Made by a program: the position numbers and the translations under genes. Below the pieces are notes generated by a model. It was given only the letters and a program-made list of their open reading frames with translations. It was not told where the DNA came from and did no database searches. Positions 17,058-26,503 of a stretch of DNA of 64,000 nucleotides are shown piece after piece (position 1 is the first letter of the stretch; every line of letters begins with the position of its first letter). The stretch covers positions 1 through 64,000 of the forward strand of contig JANXYV010000093.1 of assembly GCA_025355875.1 (NCBI GenBank). Reading direction: 5' to 3'. This DNA comes from Prolixibacteraceae bacterium. Its GTDB lineage: Bacteria > Bacteroidota > Bacteroidia > Bacteroidales > Prolixibacteraceae.

Positions 17058-17921
17058 CTATAAGTTTTTAATATAGATAGCACTATCCTTGAACTTTTCC
17101 TGATCCATTTCCACAAAGTAGTTTTTTACGCCGTACTTCTCGGCAGAGGCAAAGAATTCTTTCCAGTCGACAATCCCTTGCCCGATGGGAACATTCTTTT
17201 TTTCGGAGGGTGACCAATCGGCCAAATGTGCGGAGATAAAACGTCCTGGATACTTCTTAAAATAATCAGCAGCCTTGTATCCAATGCTGATCACGGCTAC
17301 CTGAAACTGCATTTTCACCAGATCAGCATCGAAATGCTCCATCAACTTGTCGTAGATCAAAACGCCATCCATTTTTTCGAATTCCATGTGGTGATTGTGA
17401 AAACCAGTCTGAATGCCCGACTTCTTCGTTTTTGCACCAACTTCGTTGAGCTGGTCAACCGCCTTCATCCAGTCGCTCATCGTAGCTTCCTTCGGAAGCC
17501 AGAAGCTGGAACAAATCATTTGTTTCTGTCCCGATTCGAGCGCAAAATCTATCCGTTCGTTCAGATTATCGCGCAGTTCGCCAAATCCATAGTGAGTACT
17601 CTGTAGAATCAGTCCGCAATCTTCAACTATTTTGCGCATTTCTTTGCCTTTCATACTCATCAAAGGGCCAAAACCCGAACTTTCATAGCCCGGAGGAGAA
17701 CACATTTCGACACTTTGATAACCCAACCCGGCCATCATTTTTAAAGTTCCTGCAAAGTCTTTTGTCAATTGGTCTTTTACTGTCCAAACCTGGAAGCCAA
17801 GCGGTTTTTTCAGTGCTTTCGAAGCTGGTGATGCCAACAGATTCATTGGAATTTGGGTAGCAAGAGCTGCCGATCCGATTCCCAAAATACTTCTACCTAA
17901 AAATTGTCTTCTATTTATCAT
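17058..17921 (-). CDS. Tat-exported sugar isomerase/epimerase-like TIM barrel
   Basis: 287 residues. A twin-arginine signal (NRRQFLGRSILGIGSAALAT) predicts folded export to the periplasm. The mature part is an AP-endonuclease-2/xylose-isomerase-like barrel with candidate metal ligands in QSVEMCSPPGYESSG, GFHNHHMEFEKMDG, ISAHLADWSPS and FVEMDQEKF. Exported members cluster with Gfo/Idh/MocA and DUF1080 proteins and may isomerise 3-keto sugars. The substrate is not identifiable. It is convergent with rhaM and downstream of the oxidoreductase gene on the same strand, about 100 bp away with a GC hairpin between. Confidence 0.85.
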   Translation of the reverse strand: MINRRQFLGRSILGIGSAALATQIPMNLLASPASKALKKPLGFQVWTVKDQLTKDFAGTLKMMAGLGYQSVEMCSPPGYESSGFGPLMSMKGKEMRKIVEDCGLILQSTHYGFGELRDNLNERIDFALESGQKQMICSSFWLPKEATMSDWMKAVDQLNEVGAKTKKSGIQTGFHNHHMEFEKMDGVLIYDKLMEHFDADLVKMQFQVAVISIGYKAADYFKKYPGRFISAHLADWSPSEKKNVPIGQGIVDWKEFFASAEKYGVKNYFVEMDQEKFKDSAIYIKNL

Positions 17922-17981
17922 GATATTAAGTTTTTAGAATTTCAAATTTTGATCGATTCATCTTTATTAAAATAACCTGCC

Positions 17982-18003
17982 CCCTTCCCCAAATGGGGAA
18001 GGG
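17982..18003. repeat. GC-rich intergenic hairpin
   Basis: CCCTTCCCC at 17982-17990 and GGGGAAGGG at 17995-18003 form a perfect 9-bp stem with an AAAT loop. Further C-runs and G-runs flank it (TTGGGGATGGGG to the right). It lies just after the oxidoreductase stop codon and has no T-run. It resembles palindromic intergenic elements seen in many Bacteroidota and may stabilise the mRNA end. Confidence 0.6.
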
Positions 18004-18018
18004 TTGGGGATGGGGCTA

Positions 18019-19596
18019 TTAGATTGTTTCCGGATTCCAGCCTTTGCGATATTCCCTTTTCAGATAGTCATTCGCCTTTTCATCATTAGTAATTTTCATG
18101 GCATCGGCATCATACATCAGTGTTTTGCCTGATCGAAGTGCTACAGCATAAAGGTTAACTGCCTCTGTAATTGGCCATGCCTGACGGAATCCACCATCAA
18201 TCTGCTTTCCGGCTTTTACACCATCTATAAAACGCTTGATTCCGGGAATTTTCACAGCACCTGAAGCGGCAGAAACCTCTTCGCTTTTCTTTACTCCCTG
18301 TGATAACAAATATGGATTTTCGGCATGAAAACCGCGGGTCAGAATAATATCTTTATCTCCCACAAACATCATTCCTTCCGAAGGAAATTCGACACCCTGC
18401 TCATAAAATTCCCTGAGCACCGGCGGCTTCATTCCACCATCGTACCAAATCAGATCGATTGCCGGACGACCTTCAACAGCCGGGTATTTAAAGCGCATGT
18501 TACAGGCAAACGGGAAGCTAAAATCATTGTGTATTTTATAGGCAGCTCCATTGTCATTAATATCGCACACGCTGCTGAAATTTGGCTCGATAATCGTTGG
18601 TTTACCTAGTTTTAGCGCTTCAAAAACAGTCCACAAGCTATAGTGCCCCATGTCGGCCATTGAACCACCGCCAAAATCATACCAGCCACGGAAAACCATG
18701 TTGGTATAATGCGGATGGTACGGACGTTCGGCTTCAGGACCGAGCCACAAATCCCAGTCAAATCCTTCGGGAAGTTGGGGTTTTTCGTCGGGAATTTTGG
18801 CATATTGTGGCCAGACTGGGCGGAACGACCAATTATGGACTTCCTTCAATGTGCCAATTGCCCCGCTGTTGATCCATTCCATTATTTTTGGCATGTCTTC
18901 ACCATTCGAATCCCACGGCAGCAGGTGGGTTGTGGCTTGCGATTTCATAGCCATTTCATACACTTTTCGGCCTTCAAGCAAGCGGTTCGACAAAGGTTTA
19001 TGTACAGAAACTCCGATATTTCGTTTGATCGCTGCTGCGCTTATAATTCCGTGCAAATGGTCGGGAGTCATAACCTGAACGGCATTCAGATCCTTTTCTT
19101 TTTCAAATAATTCTCTGAAATCGGTGTATGGATGGCAATTATATTTTTTGCCGGTCGTTTTTTCGTAATACGCATCAACAATTTCTTTCCCGTTATTTAA
19201 CCCCCCGGGAATTGTATTGCTACCACCTGTATTCCAGTTTGGTTTTCCCATTAATTCACGCATTTCGTCGCGTAAACCGGTTGACCCCCAATCGTAATAA
19301 TTGATTGCTTTTCGCTGTGGGTCACAAACTGCGGTAATCTGAACTTCGGGAAGTTTAATTATATCAACCAACTGGCGTAATCCCTGTGTTCCCAGCCCTA
19401 TATATGCCACGTTGATTTTATCGCTTGGGGGGATAAATCCGGAGCCACCCAACACATGCCTTGGAACAATAGTCATTGCAAGAGTAGCAGTAGTTAAACC
19501 ACCAATAAATTTCCGGCGGTTGAGGAGATTTTCTTTTGCGGCGTCATTTTGGGGAGCAGACAACTCCTCCGGAAGGCTTGATTTTTGATTTGTCAT
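18019..19596 (-). CDS. Tat-exported Gfo/Idh/MocA family oxidoreductase
   Basis: About 525 residues. A twin-arginine signal (LLNRRKFIGGLTTATLAMTI) is followed by the Rossmann start INVAYIGLGTQGLRQLVDII and the dinucleotide-linked motif AVCDPQRKAI. The catalytic lysine region is SVHKPLSNRLLEGR (EKP-like). I chose ATG 19596 because the 25 preceding residues are not family-like. Such proteins oxidise or reduce sugars with a tightly bound NAD(P). With neighbouring DUF1080 and isomerase-like proteins, a periplasmic 3-keto-glycoside pathway is plausible but unproven. It is divergent from the second TIM-barrel gene. Confidence 0.9.
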   Translation of the reverse strand: MTNQKSSLPEELSAPQNDAAKENLLNRRKFIGGLTTATLAMTIVPRHVLGGSGFIPPSDKINVAYIGLGTQGLRQLVDIIKLPEVQITAVCDPQRKAINYYDWGSTGLRDEMRELMGKPNWNTGGSNTIPGGLNNGKEIVDAYYEKTTGKKYNCHPYTDFRELFEKEKDLNAVQVMTPDHLHGIISAAAIKRNIGVSVHKPLSNRLLEGRKVYEMAMKSQATTHLLPWDSNGEDMPKIMEWINSGAIGTLKEVHNWSFRPVWPQYAKIPDEKPQLPEGFDWDLWLGPEAERPYHPHYTNMVFRGWYDFGGGSMADMGHYSLWTVFEALKLGKPTIIEPNFSSVCDINDNGAAYKIHNDFSFPFACNMRFKYPAVEGRPAIDLIWYDGGMKPPVLREFYEQGVEFPSEGMMFVGDKDIILTRGFHAENPYLLSQGVKKSEEVSAASGAVKIPGIKRFIDGVKAGKQIDGGFRQAWPITEAVNLYAVALRSGKTLMYDADAMKITNDEKANDYLKREYRKGWNPETI

Positions 19597-19711
19597 GTTG
19601 GTTAGAATTAGGTTTTCTAAATCGAAAATTAGTTTCGGAAAAGATAATGAACATTTCTTATATTTAGGCAATTCTTAATCAAGTTTTCTCAGCAAACAAT
19701 CAATTAGAAAC

Positions 19712-20596
19712 ATGGCAACTTCTCTATCACGACGTATTTTTCTTCAAAAGGCAGCAATTGCAGGCATTGGGTTTTCAGTAATTGATCCATTTTCGGCTTT
19801 GGCCGCAGGGAAACATCCGGGAATGAAACTGGGTTTGGTAACCTATCAGTGGGGAAAAGACTGGGATTTACCAACTCTGATTGCCAACTGCGAAAAAACC
19901 GGCTATTTAGGTGTTGAATTGCGCACCGAACATGCGCATAAGGTTGAAATAAACCTCTCTCCGGCACAAAGAAGCGAGGTAAAGAAAAGGTTTGCCGATA
20001 GCCCGGTAAAATGTCTGGGATATGGATCAAATTTTGAATATCACAGTGCGGATCCGGCCATTCTTCGGAAAAATATTGATCAAACAAAGGAATACATCAA
20101 ATTGTGCAAAGATATTGGGGCTTCCGGCATAAAAGTAAAACCAAATGATTTGCCAGTTTCGGTCCCGAAAGAAAAAACAATAGCACAAATTGCTGCATCA
20201 TTAAATGAAATAGGAAAATTTGCCCTGGACTACGGGCAATTGGTTCGGGTGGAAGTACATGGAAACCTGACTCAGGAAATCCCGAATATGAAAGCCATTT
20301 TTGAACAGGTGACCGAAAAGAACGTGAAAATGTGCTGGAATTGTAACGATCAGGATTTGCTGCCACCGGGACTGGAAGCCAACTTTAATTCAGTAAAGAA
20401 ATGGTTTGGCGACACGGTCCATGTCCGTGAATTCAACGTTGGAACGTATCCATACCAGGAACTGATGAGTTTATTTTCCGGCATCAACTATGAAGGCTGG
20501 ATATTACTCGAAGCCCGCACCGAACCCACCGATAAAATCGCTGCAATGAATGAACAAATGAAGCTGTTTATGGAAATGCTGACGAAAACAAAATAA
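19712..20596 (+). CDS. Tat-exported sugar isomerase/epimerase-like TIM barrel (second)
   Basis: 294 residues with a twin-arginine-type leader (SRRIFLQKAAIAGIGFSVID) and an isomerase/epimerase barrel containing GYLGVELRTEHAHKVEIN, LVRVEVHGNLTQEIPN, VKMCWNCNDQDLLPPG and WILLEARTEPTD as likely metal or substrate sites. It is divergent from the Gfo/Idh/MocA gene, so the 115-bp gap probably holds both promoters. A TATATTTA near-match to the -7 box is present. It is probably the partner or counterpart of the barrel protein at 17058. The substrate is unknown. Confidence 0.85.
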   Translation: MATSLSRRIFLQKAAIAGIGFSVIDPFSALAAGKHPGMKLGLVTYQWGKDWDLPTLIANCEKTGYLGVELRTEHAHKVEINLSPAQRSEVKKRFADSPVKCLGYGSNFEYHSADPAILRKNIDQTKEYIKLCKDIGASGIKVKPNDLPVSVPKEKTIAQIAASLNEIGKFALDYGQLVRVEVHGNLTQEIPNMKAIFEQVTEKNVKMCWNCNDQDLLPPGLEANFNSVKKWFGDTVHVREFNVGTYPYQELMSLFSGINYEGWILLEARTEPTDKIAAMNEQMKLFMEMLTKTK

Positions 20597-20600
20597 AAAA

Positions 20601-20674
20601 TCAGGAAAAAGGAAAGAGGAAAACGAAAAACTTTCCGCTTTCCCTTTTCCTCTTTCCAAATGACTTTTTCCTGA
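20601..20674. terminator. Long two-part hairpin between convergent genes
   Basis: TCAGGAAAAA (20601-20610) pairs with TTTTTCCTGA (20665-20674), and the adjacent GGAAAGAGGAAAA (20611-20623) pairs with TTTTCCTCTTTCC (20645-20657). A 7-nt one-sided bulge separates the two stems. It fills almost the whole gap between the TIM-barrel gene and guaA and can serve both directions. Confidence 0.7.
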
Positions 20675-20677
20675 ATT

Positions 20678-22207
20678 CTATTCCCACTCGATGGTTGCCG
20701 GTGGTTTGGAACTGATATCGTATACCACGCGGTTGATTCCCGGAACTTTATTGATGATTTCGTTGGACATTTTGGCCAGAAATTCATAGGGCAGATGCAC
20801 CCAATCAGCGGTCATTCCGTCGGTGGAAGCCACTGCACGCAAAGCAGCCACATTTTCGTAGGTACGCTCATCGCCCATCACACCTACCGACTGTACCGGC
20901 AACAGCACGACACCGGCCTGCCAGACTTTATCATACAAACCCCATTCTTTCAGGCCGTTGATGAATATCGCATCGGCTTCCTGAAGGACACGGACTTTCT
21001 CCGGAGTTACATCGCTCAAAATACGGATTCCCAAACCCGGTCCGGGAAAAGGATGACGGCCAAGCAAATCCGGATTTATTCCCAAAGCCTTCCCCACCCT
21101 GCGAACCTCGTCTTTAAAAAGCAATTTCAGTGGTTCGACCACTTTCAGGTGCATTTTTTCGGGCAAGCCGCCCACATTGTGGTGCGATTTGATCGTCGCC
21201 GATGGACCGTTTACCGAAACTGATTCGATCACATCCGGATAAATCGTTCCCTGGGCCAACCATTTGACATCCTGTATTTTGTGCGCTTCTGCATCGAAAA
21301 CTTCGATAAAGTTGCGGCCAATTGCTTTCCGTTTTAGTTCCGGATCGGTAATTCCGGTCAGATCGTCCCAGAACTTTTGCTGCGCATCGACTCCAATCAC
21401 ATTCAGGCCCATGTGCTGGTACGAATCAAGCACTTGCTGAAACTCATTTTTCCGCAGCAAACCATTGTCTACAAATATGCAGGTCAGGTTTTTGCCAATG
21501 GCCCGGTGAAGAAGCACACCGGCTACCGATGAATCCACTCCTCCGGAAAGTCCGAGTACCACCCGATCGTTGCCTAACCTGGATTTGAGTTCCATTACTG
21601 TAGTTTCGATGAATGAATCCGGCGTCCAGTCTTGACGGCAACCGCAAATATCAACCACAAAATTCTGCAGGAGCTGGGTTCCTTCGGTGGTATGATACAC
21701 TTCAGGATGAAACTGAATTCCAAACGTTTGTTCGCCTTCGATCTGAAAAGCGGCAAATTCAACATCAGCCGTACTGGCTATCACTTCAAAGTTTTCAGGA
21801 ATGCGTTCGATGGTATCACCATGCGACATCCAAACCTGTGTATGTTGAGAAACCTGCTTAAACAAAGGATTGGACGGGTTAACGAACCCAAGATTGGCTC
21901 TTCCATATTCGCGCGAGTTGGAAGCCATCACTTCGCCTCCGTAAAAATGCGCAAGGTATTGCGCACCATAGCAAACACCAAGCAAGGGCAACTTTCCCTT
22001 GATCAAAGACAAGTCGGGCCTTGGAGCATTCGTATCGCGAACAGAAAACGGGCTTCCGGATAAGATGACGCCTTTCACGGTTTCGTCAATTGCGGGATAA
22101 TGGTTATATGGATAAATTTCGCAATAAACGTTCAATTCCCGCACACGGCGGCCAATCAACTGGGTGTATTGTGAACCAAAATCGAGAATGAGTATTTTTT
22201 CCTGCAT
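20678..22207 (-). CDS. guaA: GMP synthase (glutamine-hydrolysing)
   Basis: 509 residues, converting XMP, glutamine and ATP to GMP. The class I glutaminase domain (about 1-195) has the catalytic Cys in [18 protein letters not shown] and the His-Glu in [10 protein letters not shown]. The ATP-pyrophosphatase domain has [16 protein letters not shown], and the C-terminal dimer domain ends in KPPATIEWE, the canonical GuaA end. ATG 22207 ([19 protein letters not shown]) is the correct start; upstream codons are leader. A TATCTTTG box lies 22 bp upstream. Confidence 0.97.
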   Translation of the reverse strand: MQEKILILDFGSQYTQLIGRRVRELNVYCEIYPYNHYPAIDETVKGVILSGSPFSVRDTNAPRPDLSLIKGKLPLLGVCYGAQYLAHFYGGEVMASNSREYGRANLGFVNPSNPLFKQVSQHTQVWMSHGDTIERIPENFEVIASTADVEFAAFQIEGEQTFGIQFHPEVYHTTEGTQLLQNFVVDICGCRQDWTPDSFIETTVMELKSRLGNDRVVLGLSGGVDSSVAGVLLHRAIGKNLTCIFVDNGLLRKNEFQQVLDSYQHMGLNVIGVDAQQKFWDDLTGITDPELKRKAIGRNFIEVFDAEAHKIQDVKWLAQGTIYPDVIESVSVNGPSATIKSHHNVGGLPEKMHLKVVEPLKLLFKDEVRRVGKALGINPDLLGRHPFPGPGLGIRILSDVTPEKVRVLQEADAIFINGLKEWGLYDKVWQAGVVLLPVQSVGVMGDERTYENVAALRAVASTDGMTADWVHLPYEFLAKMSNEIINKVPGINRVVYDISSKPPATIEWE

Positions 22208-22229
22208 TGGGCTATTTTTTGAGTTGGCG

Positions 22230-22237
22230 CAAAGATA
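22230..22237 (-). promoter_or_regulatory. -7 promoter box (TATCTTTG) for guaA
   Basis: A full TAnnTTTG match on the minus strand is placed for a short leader of about 15-20 nt before the guaA ATG. No clear -33 TTG is seen at the right distance. Confidence 0.55.
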
Positions 22238-22344
22238 GATAAAATTCATTCTGATGAAAAAGGACGCTGTTCGTCGAAATCAGAAGTAAGAAAAATGTAA
22301 AGAATGTCATAGAGCCAGAATGAAACCAGAAAAGAGCAAAAAAA

Positions 22345-22376
22345 AACAAAGCTTCCTGATTCCAGAAAGCTTTGTT
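22345..22376 (-). terminator. Intrinsic terminator of the DUF1080 gene
   Basis: AACAAAGCTT (22345-22354) and its exact complement AAGCTTTGTT (22367-22376) form a 10-bp stem with a 12-nt loop. On the minus strand it is followed by a run of nine or more T, 9 bp after the stop codon. Confidence 0.88.
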
Positions 22377-22384
22377 CAATTCAT

Positions 22385-23140
22385 TTATAATTCCCGGATC
22401 CAAATATTCCGGTAACTGACCGGATTGCCGTGATCCTGAAGCTCAATTGGACCGGCTCCATGAGGTTTTTCAAAATACTCAGGAATACCAATGTATTCGG
22501 TCGGGCCACGCAAAGCCACATGATTCTGAACTAAAACGCCGTTGTGTAAAACTGTCACTGTTGGAGGAGCAAAATAGGTTCCATTCGGGTTAAAACGAGG
22601 CGCTGTATAAATTACATCATACACTTGCCATACGCCAGGTCCTTTGCAGACGTTTACCAACGGAGGATATTGTTTGTAGAAGCTTCCGGCCTGACCATTG
22701 CGATAGGTCCGGTTGTTGAAATTGTCCAGTACCTGAAGTTCGTACAATCCCTGAAGGAAAATTCCGCTGTTTCCACGTCCCTGGCTTTCTCCAACGACTT
22801 CTGCGGGCGAACGCCATTCGATATGCAACTGGAAATCGTTGAATTCCTTTTTCGTTTTGATGTTTCCGGTACCTTTTGCCACAGTTGCACAACCATCCGC
22901 AACCGTCCATCCGGGTTCGGTTCCATCTGCTTTTGTCCATTCCTGACTCAGATTCTTTCCATCAAAGAGAACGATGGCATCCGATGGGGCATCCATTGGG
23001 GTAGTGCCTGGAGTAACCACGGCGATTTCAGGATCCCAGATTTCGGTCATTTCAGGTTTCATCGGGAAATCGGTTCTTCCCTGGGCAAAAATAGCAGTGC
23101 AAGCTAAAACGCCCACTGCAGAAAGAAATACATGTTTCAT
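22385..23140 (-). CDS. Secreted DUF1080 (3-keto-disaccharide hydrolase-like) protein
   Basis: 251 residues with a signal peptide (MKHVFLSAVGVLACTAIFAQ) and a concanavalin-like DUF1080 fold: IVLFDGKNLSQEWTKADG, FNDFQLHIEWRSPAE, RGNSGIFLQGLYELQVLDN, and the end GPIELQDHGNPVSYRNIWIR. Characterised members hydrolyse or eliminate 3-keto-glycosides, which fits the nearby oxidoreductase and isomerase-like genes. It is separated from them by guaA and lies alone between a strong terminator and an AATGAC repeat array. Confidence 0.9.
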   Translation of the reverse strand: MKHVFLSAVGVLACTAIFAQGRTDFPMKPEMTEIWDPEIAVVTPGTTPMDAPSDAIVLFDGKNLSQEWTKADGTEPGWTVADGCATVAKGTGNIKTKKEFNDFQLHIEWRSPAEVVGESQGRGNSGIFLQGLYELQVLDNFNNRTYRNGQAGSFYKQYPPLVNVCKGPGVWQVYDVIYTAPRFNPNGTYFAPPTVTVLHNGVLVQNHVALRGPTEYIGIPEYFEKPHGAGPIELQDHGNPVSYRNIWIREL

Positions 23141-23179
23141 TGTTGTTGGTTTTAAGTTAAATATTTGTCATAAATTTTA

Positions 23180-23291
23180 GTCATTCAATTGTCATTAGGT
23201 GGTCATTTAGTTGTCATTTAGTTGTCATTTGAGTATCATCATTCAAGTCACTTCTACAATTAATGACGTGAAGCAAATGACCATTAATGAC
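23180..23291. repeat. AATGAC/GTCATT inverted array, copy A
   Basis: Five GTCATT words start at 23180, 23191, 23202, 23213 and 23224, exactly 11 bp apart. Three inverted AATGAC words follow at 23262, 23276 and 23286 (spacing 14 and 10). The right arm, read on the minus strand, contains GGTCATTTGCTTCACGTCAT, nearly identical to the array at 45241. It occupies most of the gap between the DUF1080 and phosphohexomutase genes. Confidence 0.8.
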
Positions 23292-23312
23292 TCATAAGTT
23301 ATTGACCTGCAC

Positions 23313-25061
23313 TTAAAGATCAAGTTCTTTCATGATTGCATCTATTTTTTCATCCGCATGTTTTTCAACGGCATCATAATCAGCACAATTGGTCAATTCA
23401 CCGGTCACCTCAAAATAGAATTTTATCTTGGGTTCTGTTCCGGAAGGACGAACCGAAATCTTCGTTCCATCTTCGGTAAAGAATTGCAAAACGTTGGCAG
23501 TGGTCTTCTGATTGATTGGAGTTTCTTCTCCTGCAATCAGGTTCCGGGCAATATTCACATCGTAATCTTTTACAATTTTCAGCCGCGAACCACCCAGAAC
23601 TTTTGGAGGATTGGCTCGGAAATTCACCATCATCTGCTCAATTTCTTCAGCGCCTGTTTTACCTTTCCGGACCACATATTTCATTTTCTCACGAGAGAAA
23701 CCATATTCCATATAGATATCGAGAAGCAATTCATAGAGTGTTTTACCCTGATCTTTAGCCCATGCAACAATTTCGGCCATCAGTGCACACGACGAAACCG
23801 CATCTTTGTCTCGGACAAAATCGGCCGGCATAAAACCGAAACTTTCTTCACCGCCGCCAATGTAAACTTTTTGTCCTTCCAAATCGCGAATGACTTCAGC
23901 AATGTATTTGAACCCGGTAAACACGTCGTAAAAATCGACATGGTTCCGTTCCGCAATTTTGGCGATCAGCTCGGTGGTAACGATGGTTTTTACGATAAAC
24001 TCATTTCCTTTCAGCGAATTGCTTTCCTTGCGTTTGCTGATGATGTAATAGATAAACACCAGGGCCGTCTGATTCCCGTTCAGGATCACAAACTTTCCTT
24101 TATCATTTTTTACAGCGACACCAATGCGGTCGGCATCAGGATCGGAAGCCAATACCACATCGGCATCAACCTCAACCGCTTTGGCAATTGCCATTTCCAA
24201 TGCTGCCGTTTCTTCCGGATTTGGTGAAACGACGGTAGGGAAATTACCGTCAACCACATCCTGTTCAGGAACATTCATAATGTTGGTAAATCCAAATGCA
24301 CGCAATGCGGCCGGGATCAGGCGAACTCCGGTTCCGTGAATCGGGGTATACACGATTTTCAGATCTTTCTGCCGTTGAACGACTTCCGGAGAAATAGAGA
24401 CCGTCTTCACTTTTTCGAGGAAAAGGTTGTCCATGTCGGCGCCCAAAATAATGATTAAACTTTTATCGCCTATAAATTTGATGTCGGCGGCCTTTACTTT
24501 CGAAACTTCATCGATGATTTTTTCGTCATGAGGCGACACAATTTGAGAACCATCGTCCCAATATGCTTTGTAACCATTATATTCTTTTGGATTGTGCGAG
24601 GCGGTCAGGATAATTCCACTCTGGCAACCCAATTCGCGAACGGCAAACGAAAGTTCCGGAGTTGGCCGCAAATCTTCGAACAAGTAAACTTTAATGCCGT
24701 TGGCAGCAAATATTTCGGCACTGGTTTCCGAAAACAGGCGGCTGTTGTTGCGGCAATCGCAACCAATCGCAACCTTGATTTGAGAAAGACCGGCAAATTC
24801 CTTTTTCAGGTAATTGCTCAATCCCTGTGTGGCGGCACCAACGGTATAGATATTCATGCGGTTTGTTCCGGCGCCCATGATTCCACGCAAACCTCCGGTA
24901 CCAAATTCAAGGTCGCGGTAAAACGAATCAATCAGCTCTGAAGGATCCTCGTTTGCAAGCATTCTTCTGACTTCGGCCTGGGTTGCTTCATCATAAACAT
25001 CGGTCAACCACTCAGCGGCTTTCGATTTTACACTCTTTAAAACTTCCTGATTTGATGACAT
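23313..25061 (-). CDS. Phosphoglucomutase/phosphomannomutase family enzyme
   Basis: 582 residues, an alpha-D-phosphohexomutase of the long PgcA-like type. It has the phosphoserine loop ILTASHNPKEYNGYKAYW, the metal loop ASDPDADRIGVA, the sugar loop GGEESFGF and the C-terminal phosphate loop VRPSGTEPKIKFYFE. It interconverts hexose 6- and 1-phosphates and so supplies glucose-1-phosphate. It is the last gene of the minus-strand run rfbA-rfbC-rfbD-pgm, starting 4 bp after the rfbD stop, which fits feeding RfbA. Confidence 0.94.
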   Translation of the reverse strand: MSSNQEVLKSVKSKAAEWLTDVYDEATQAEVRRMLANEDPSELIDSFYRDLEFGTGGLRGIMGAGTNRMNIYTVGAATQGLSNYLKKEFAGLSQIKVAIGCDCRNNSRLFSETSAEIFAANGIKVYLFEDLRPTPELSFAVRELGCQSGIILTASHNPKEYNGYKAYWDDGSQIVSPHDEKIIDEVSKVKAADIKFIGDKSLIIILGADMDNLFLEKVKTVSISPEVVQRQKDLKIVYTPIHGTGVRLIPAALRAFGFTNIMNVPEQDVVDGNFPTVVSPNPEETAALEMAIAKAVEVDADVVLASDPDADRIGVAVKNDKGKFVILNGNQTALVFIYYIISKRKESNSLKGNEFIVKTIVTTELIAKIAERNHVDFYDVFTGFKYIAEVIRDLEGQKVYIGGGEESFGFMPADFVRDKDAVSSCALMAEIVAWAKDQGKTLYELLLDIYMEYGFSREKMKYVVRKGKTGAEEIEQMMVNFRANPPKVLGGSRLKIVKDYDVNIARNLIAGEETPINQKTTANVLQFFTEDGTKISVRPSGTEPKIKFYFEVTGELTNCADYDAVEKHADEKIDAIMKELDL

Positions 25062-25065
25062 ATTT

Positions 25066-25935
25066 TTAATTTTTTAGCTGAAAATATTCGGTCAAGGTAT
25101 CGCGCCAATGCGGAATTTGCAGACCAAAAGTAGATTTTATTTTCGATTTATTCATGACACTGTAGGGTGGACGTTGCACCGGCGACGGATAATCTTCCGA
25201 CGCAATCGGCTTAACCATGCACTTGATTCCTGAAATCTCAAAAATGGCTTTGGCAAAATCGTACCAGCTTGCAACGCCTTCGTTCGAATAGTGATATATA
25301 CCAGGTATGAAATGCTTCTCGCAGCATTCAACAGATGAAATGATCGTTAATATTGCCAGAGCCAAGTCTGCAGCATTGGTTGGTGATCCAATCTGATCGG
25401 CGATAACCCCCAGCTCCTGACGTTCATTTCCCAAACGAACCATTGTTTTTACAAAATTATTTCCGAAAGCCGAATACAGCCAGGAAGTTCGGATAATCAG
25501 GCTTTCCGGATTGAATTTCAGGCAGAGCAATTCGCCTTCCAGTTTGGTCTTCCCGTAAACAGATTGAGGATTGACCGGATTATCTTCCACATATGGTCTT
25601 GGTCCACGTCCGTCGAATACATAATCGGTCGAAACATGGATGAATTTACAGCCGACTTTTAAAGTTTCTTCTGAAAGGATTCTTACCGCGGTGGCATTGA
25701 TCAACATTGCTGTTTCAACATCGGTTTCCGCCTTATCAACGTTGGTGTATGCAGCGCAATTGACCAGGTACTTTGCCTGAAATCCGGAGAGAAACTCGGC
25801 CACTTTTCCGGAATTGGTGATGTCGAGTTCAGCCACATCAGTGAAGCAAAACTCCATCTCAGGATAAATGCCTGAAATTTTTCGGATTTCGGAACCCAAT
25901 TGACCATTCGCTCCCGTAATCAGTATTTTTATCAT
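25066..25935 (-). CDS. rfbD: dTDP-4-dehydrorhamnose reductase
   Basis: 289 residues of extended SDR fold with the NADPH motif ITGANGQLGSEI, the catalytic site VSTDYVFDG and later YxxxK (VYGKTKLEGE), and the conserved RTSWLYSAFGNNFVKTM. It carries out the last step to dTDP-L-rhamnose. It follows rfbC with a 1-bp gap, showing translational coupling. It is cytosolic, with no oddities. Confidence 0.96.
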   Translation of the reverse strand: MIKILITGANGQLGSEIRKISGIYPEMEFCFTDVAELDITNSGKVAEFLSGFQAKYLVNCAAYTNVDKAETDVETAMLINATAVRILSEETLKVGCKFIHVSTDYVFDGRGPRPYVEDNPVNPQSVYGKTKLEGELLCLKFNPESLIIRTSWLYSAFGNNFVKTMVRLGNERQELGVIADQIGSPTNAADLALAILTIISSVECCEKHFIPGIYHYSNEGVASWYDFAKAIFEISGIKCMVKPIASEDYPSPVQRPPYSVMNKSKIKSTFGLQIPHWRDTLTEYFQLKN

Positions 25936-25936
25936 T

Positions 25937-26494
25937 TTACTTGAAATTGAAATTCATTTCGGCATCAGCGAAAGAAGGATTTTGCAAGTCTTTTCCTGAA
26001 ATTACCGCCTCATCAAAAGGAATTTGCCAGTCGATGGCCAGTTTTGGATCATCCAACCGGATTCCCCGTTCGGCTGCCGGATTGTAGAATGCGTCACATT
26101 TATAGGAAAAAATGGCGTAATCGCTTAAGACTGAAAACCCATGTGCAAAACCTTTCGGAATATAAAATTGATTTTTCTTCGAGGCGCTCACTTCCAATCC
26201 ATACCATTGGCCGAAAGTAGGAGAACCTTCCCGTAAATCGACTGCCACATCGTAGACGGTTCCTCGTACCACCCGAATGAGTTTGGTCTGTGCAAAAGGT
26301 GCAAGCTGGTAATGCAATCCACGAATCACCCCGCGATGTGACTTCGATTCGTTATCCTGGACAAAGCCAGTTGTTAATCCAGCTTCAGTGAATTTTGTTT
26401 CGCTGAAACTCTCAAAAAAATAGCCCCGTTCATCTGCAAAAACCCGGGGTTCGATGATTAATAAACCCGGTATTGGTGTTTCAATTATCTTCAT
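25937..26494 (-). CDS. rfbC: dTDP-4-dehydrorhamnose 3,5-epimerase
   Basis: 185 residues, the usual size for this cupin epimerase. It contains ERGYFFESFSETKF, the catalytic His region SHRGVIRGLHYQLAP, and the FYIPKGFAHGFSVLSD signature with its conserved His. It epimerises C3 and C5 of the 4-keto-6-deoxyglucose nucleotide. It lies between rfbA (9-bp gap) and rfbD (1-bp gap). Confidence 0.96.
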   Translation of the reverse strand: MKIIETPIPGLLIIEPRVFADERGYFFESFSETKFTEAGLTTGFVQDNESKSHRGVIRGLHYQLAPFAQTKLIRVVRGTVYDVAVDLREGSPTFGQWYGLEVSASKKNQFYIPKGFAHGFSVLSDYAIFSYKCDAFYNPAAERGIRLDDPKLAIDWQIPFDEAVISGKDLQNPSFADAEMNFNFK

Positions 26495-26503
26495 AAATAT
26501 TCT

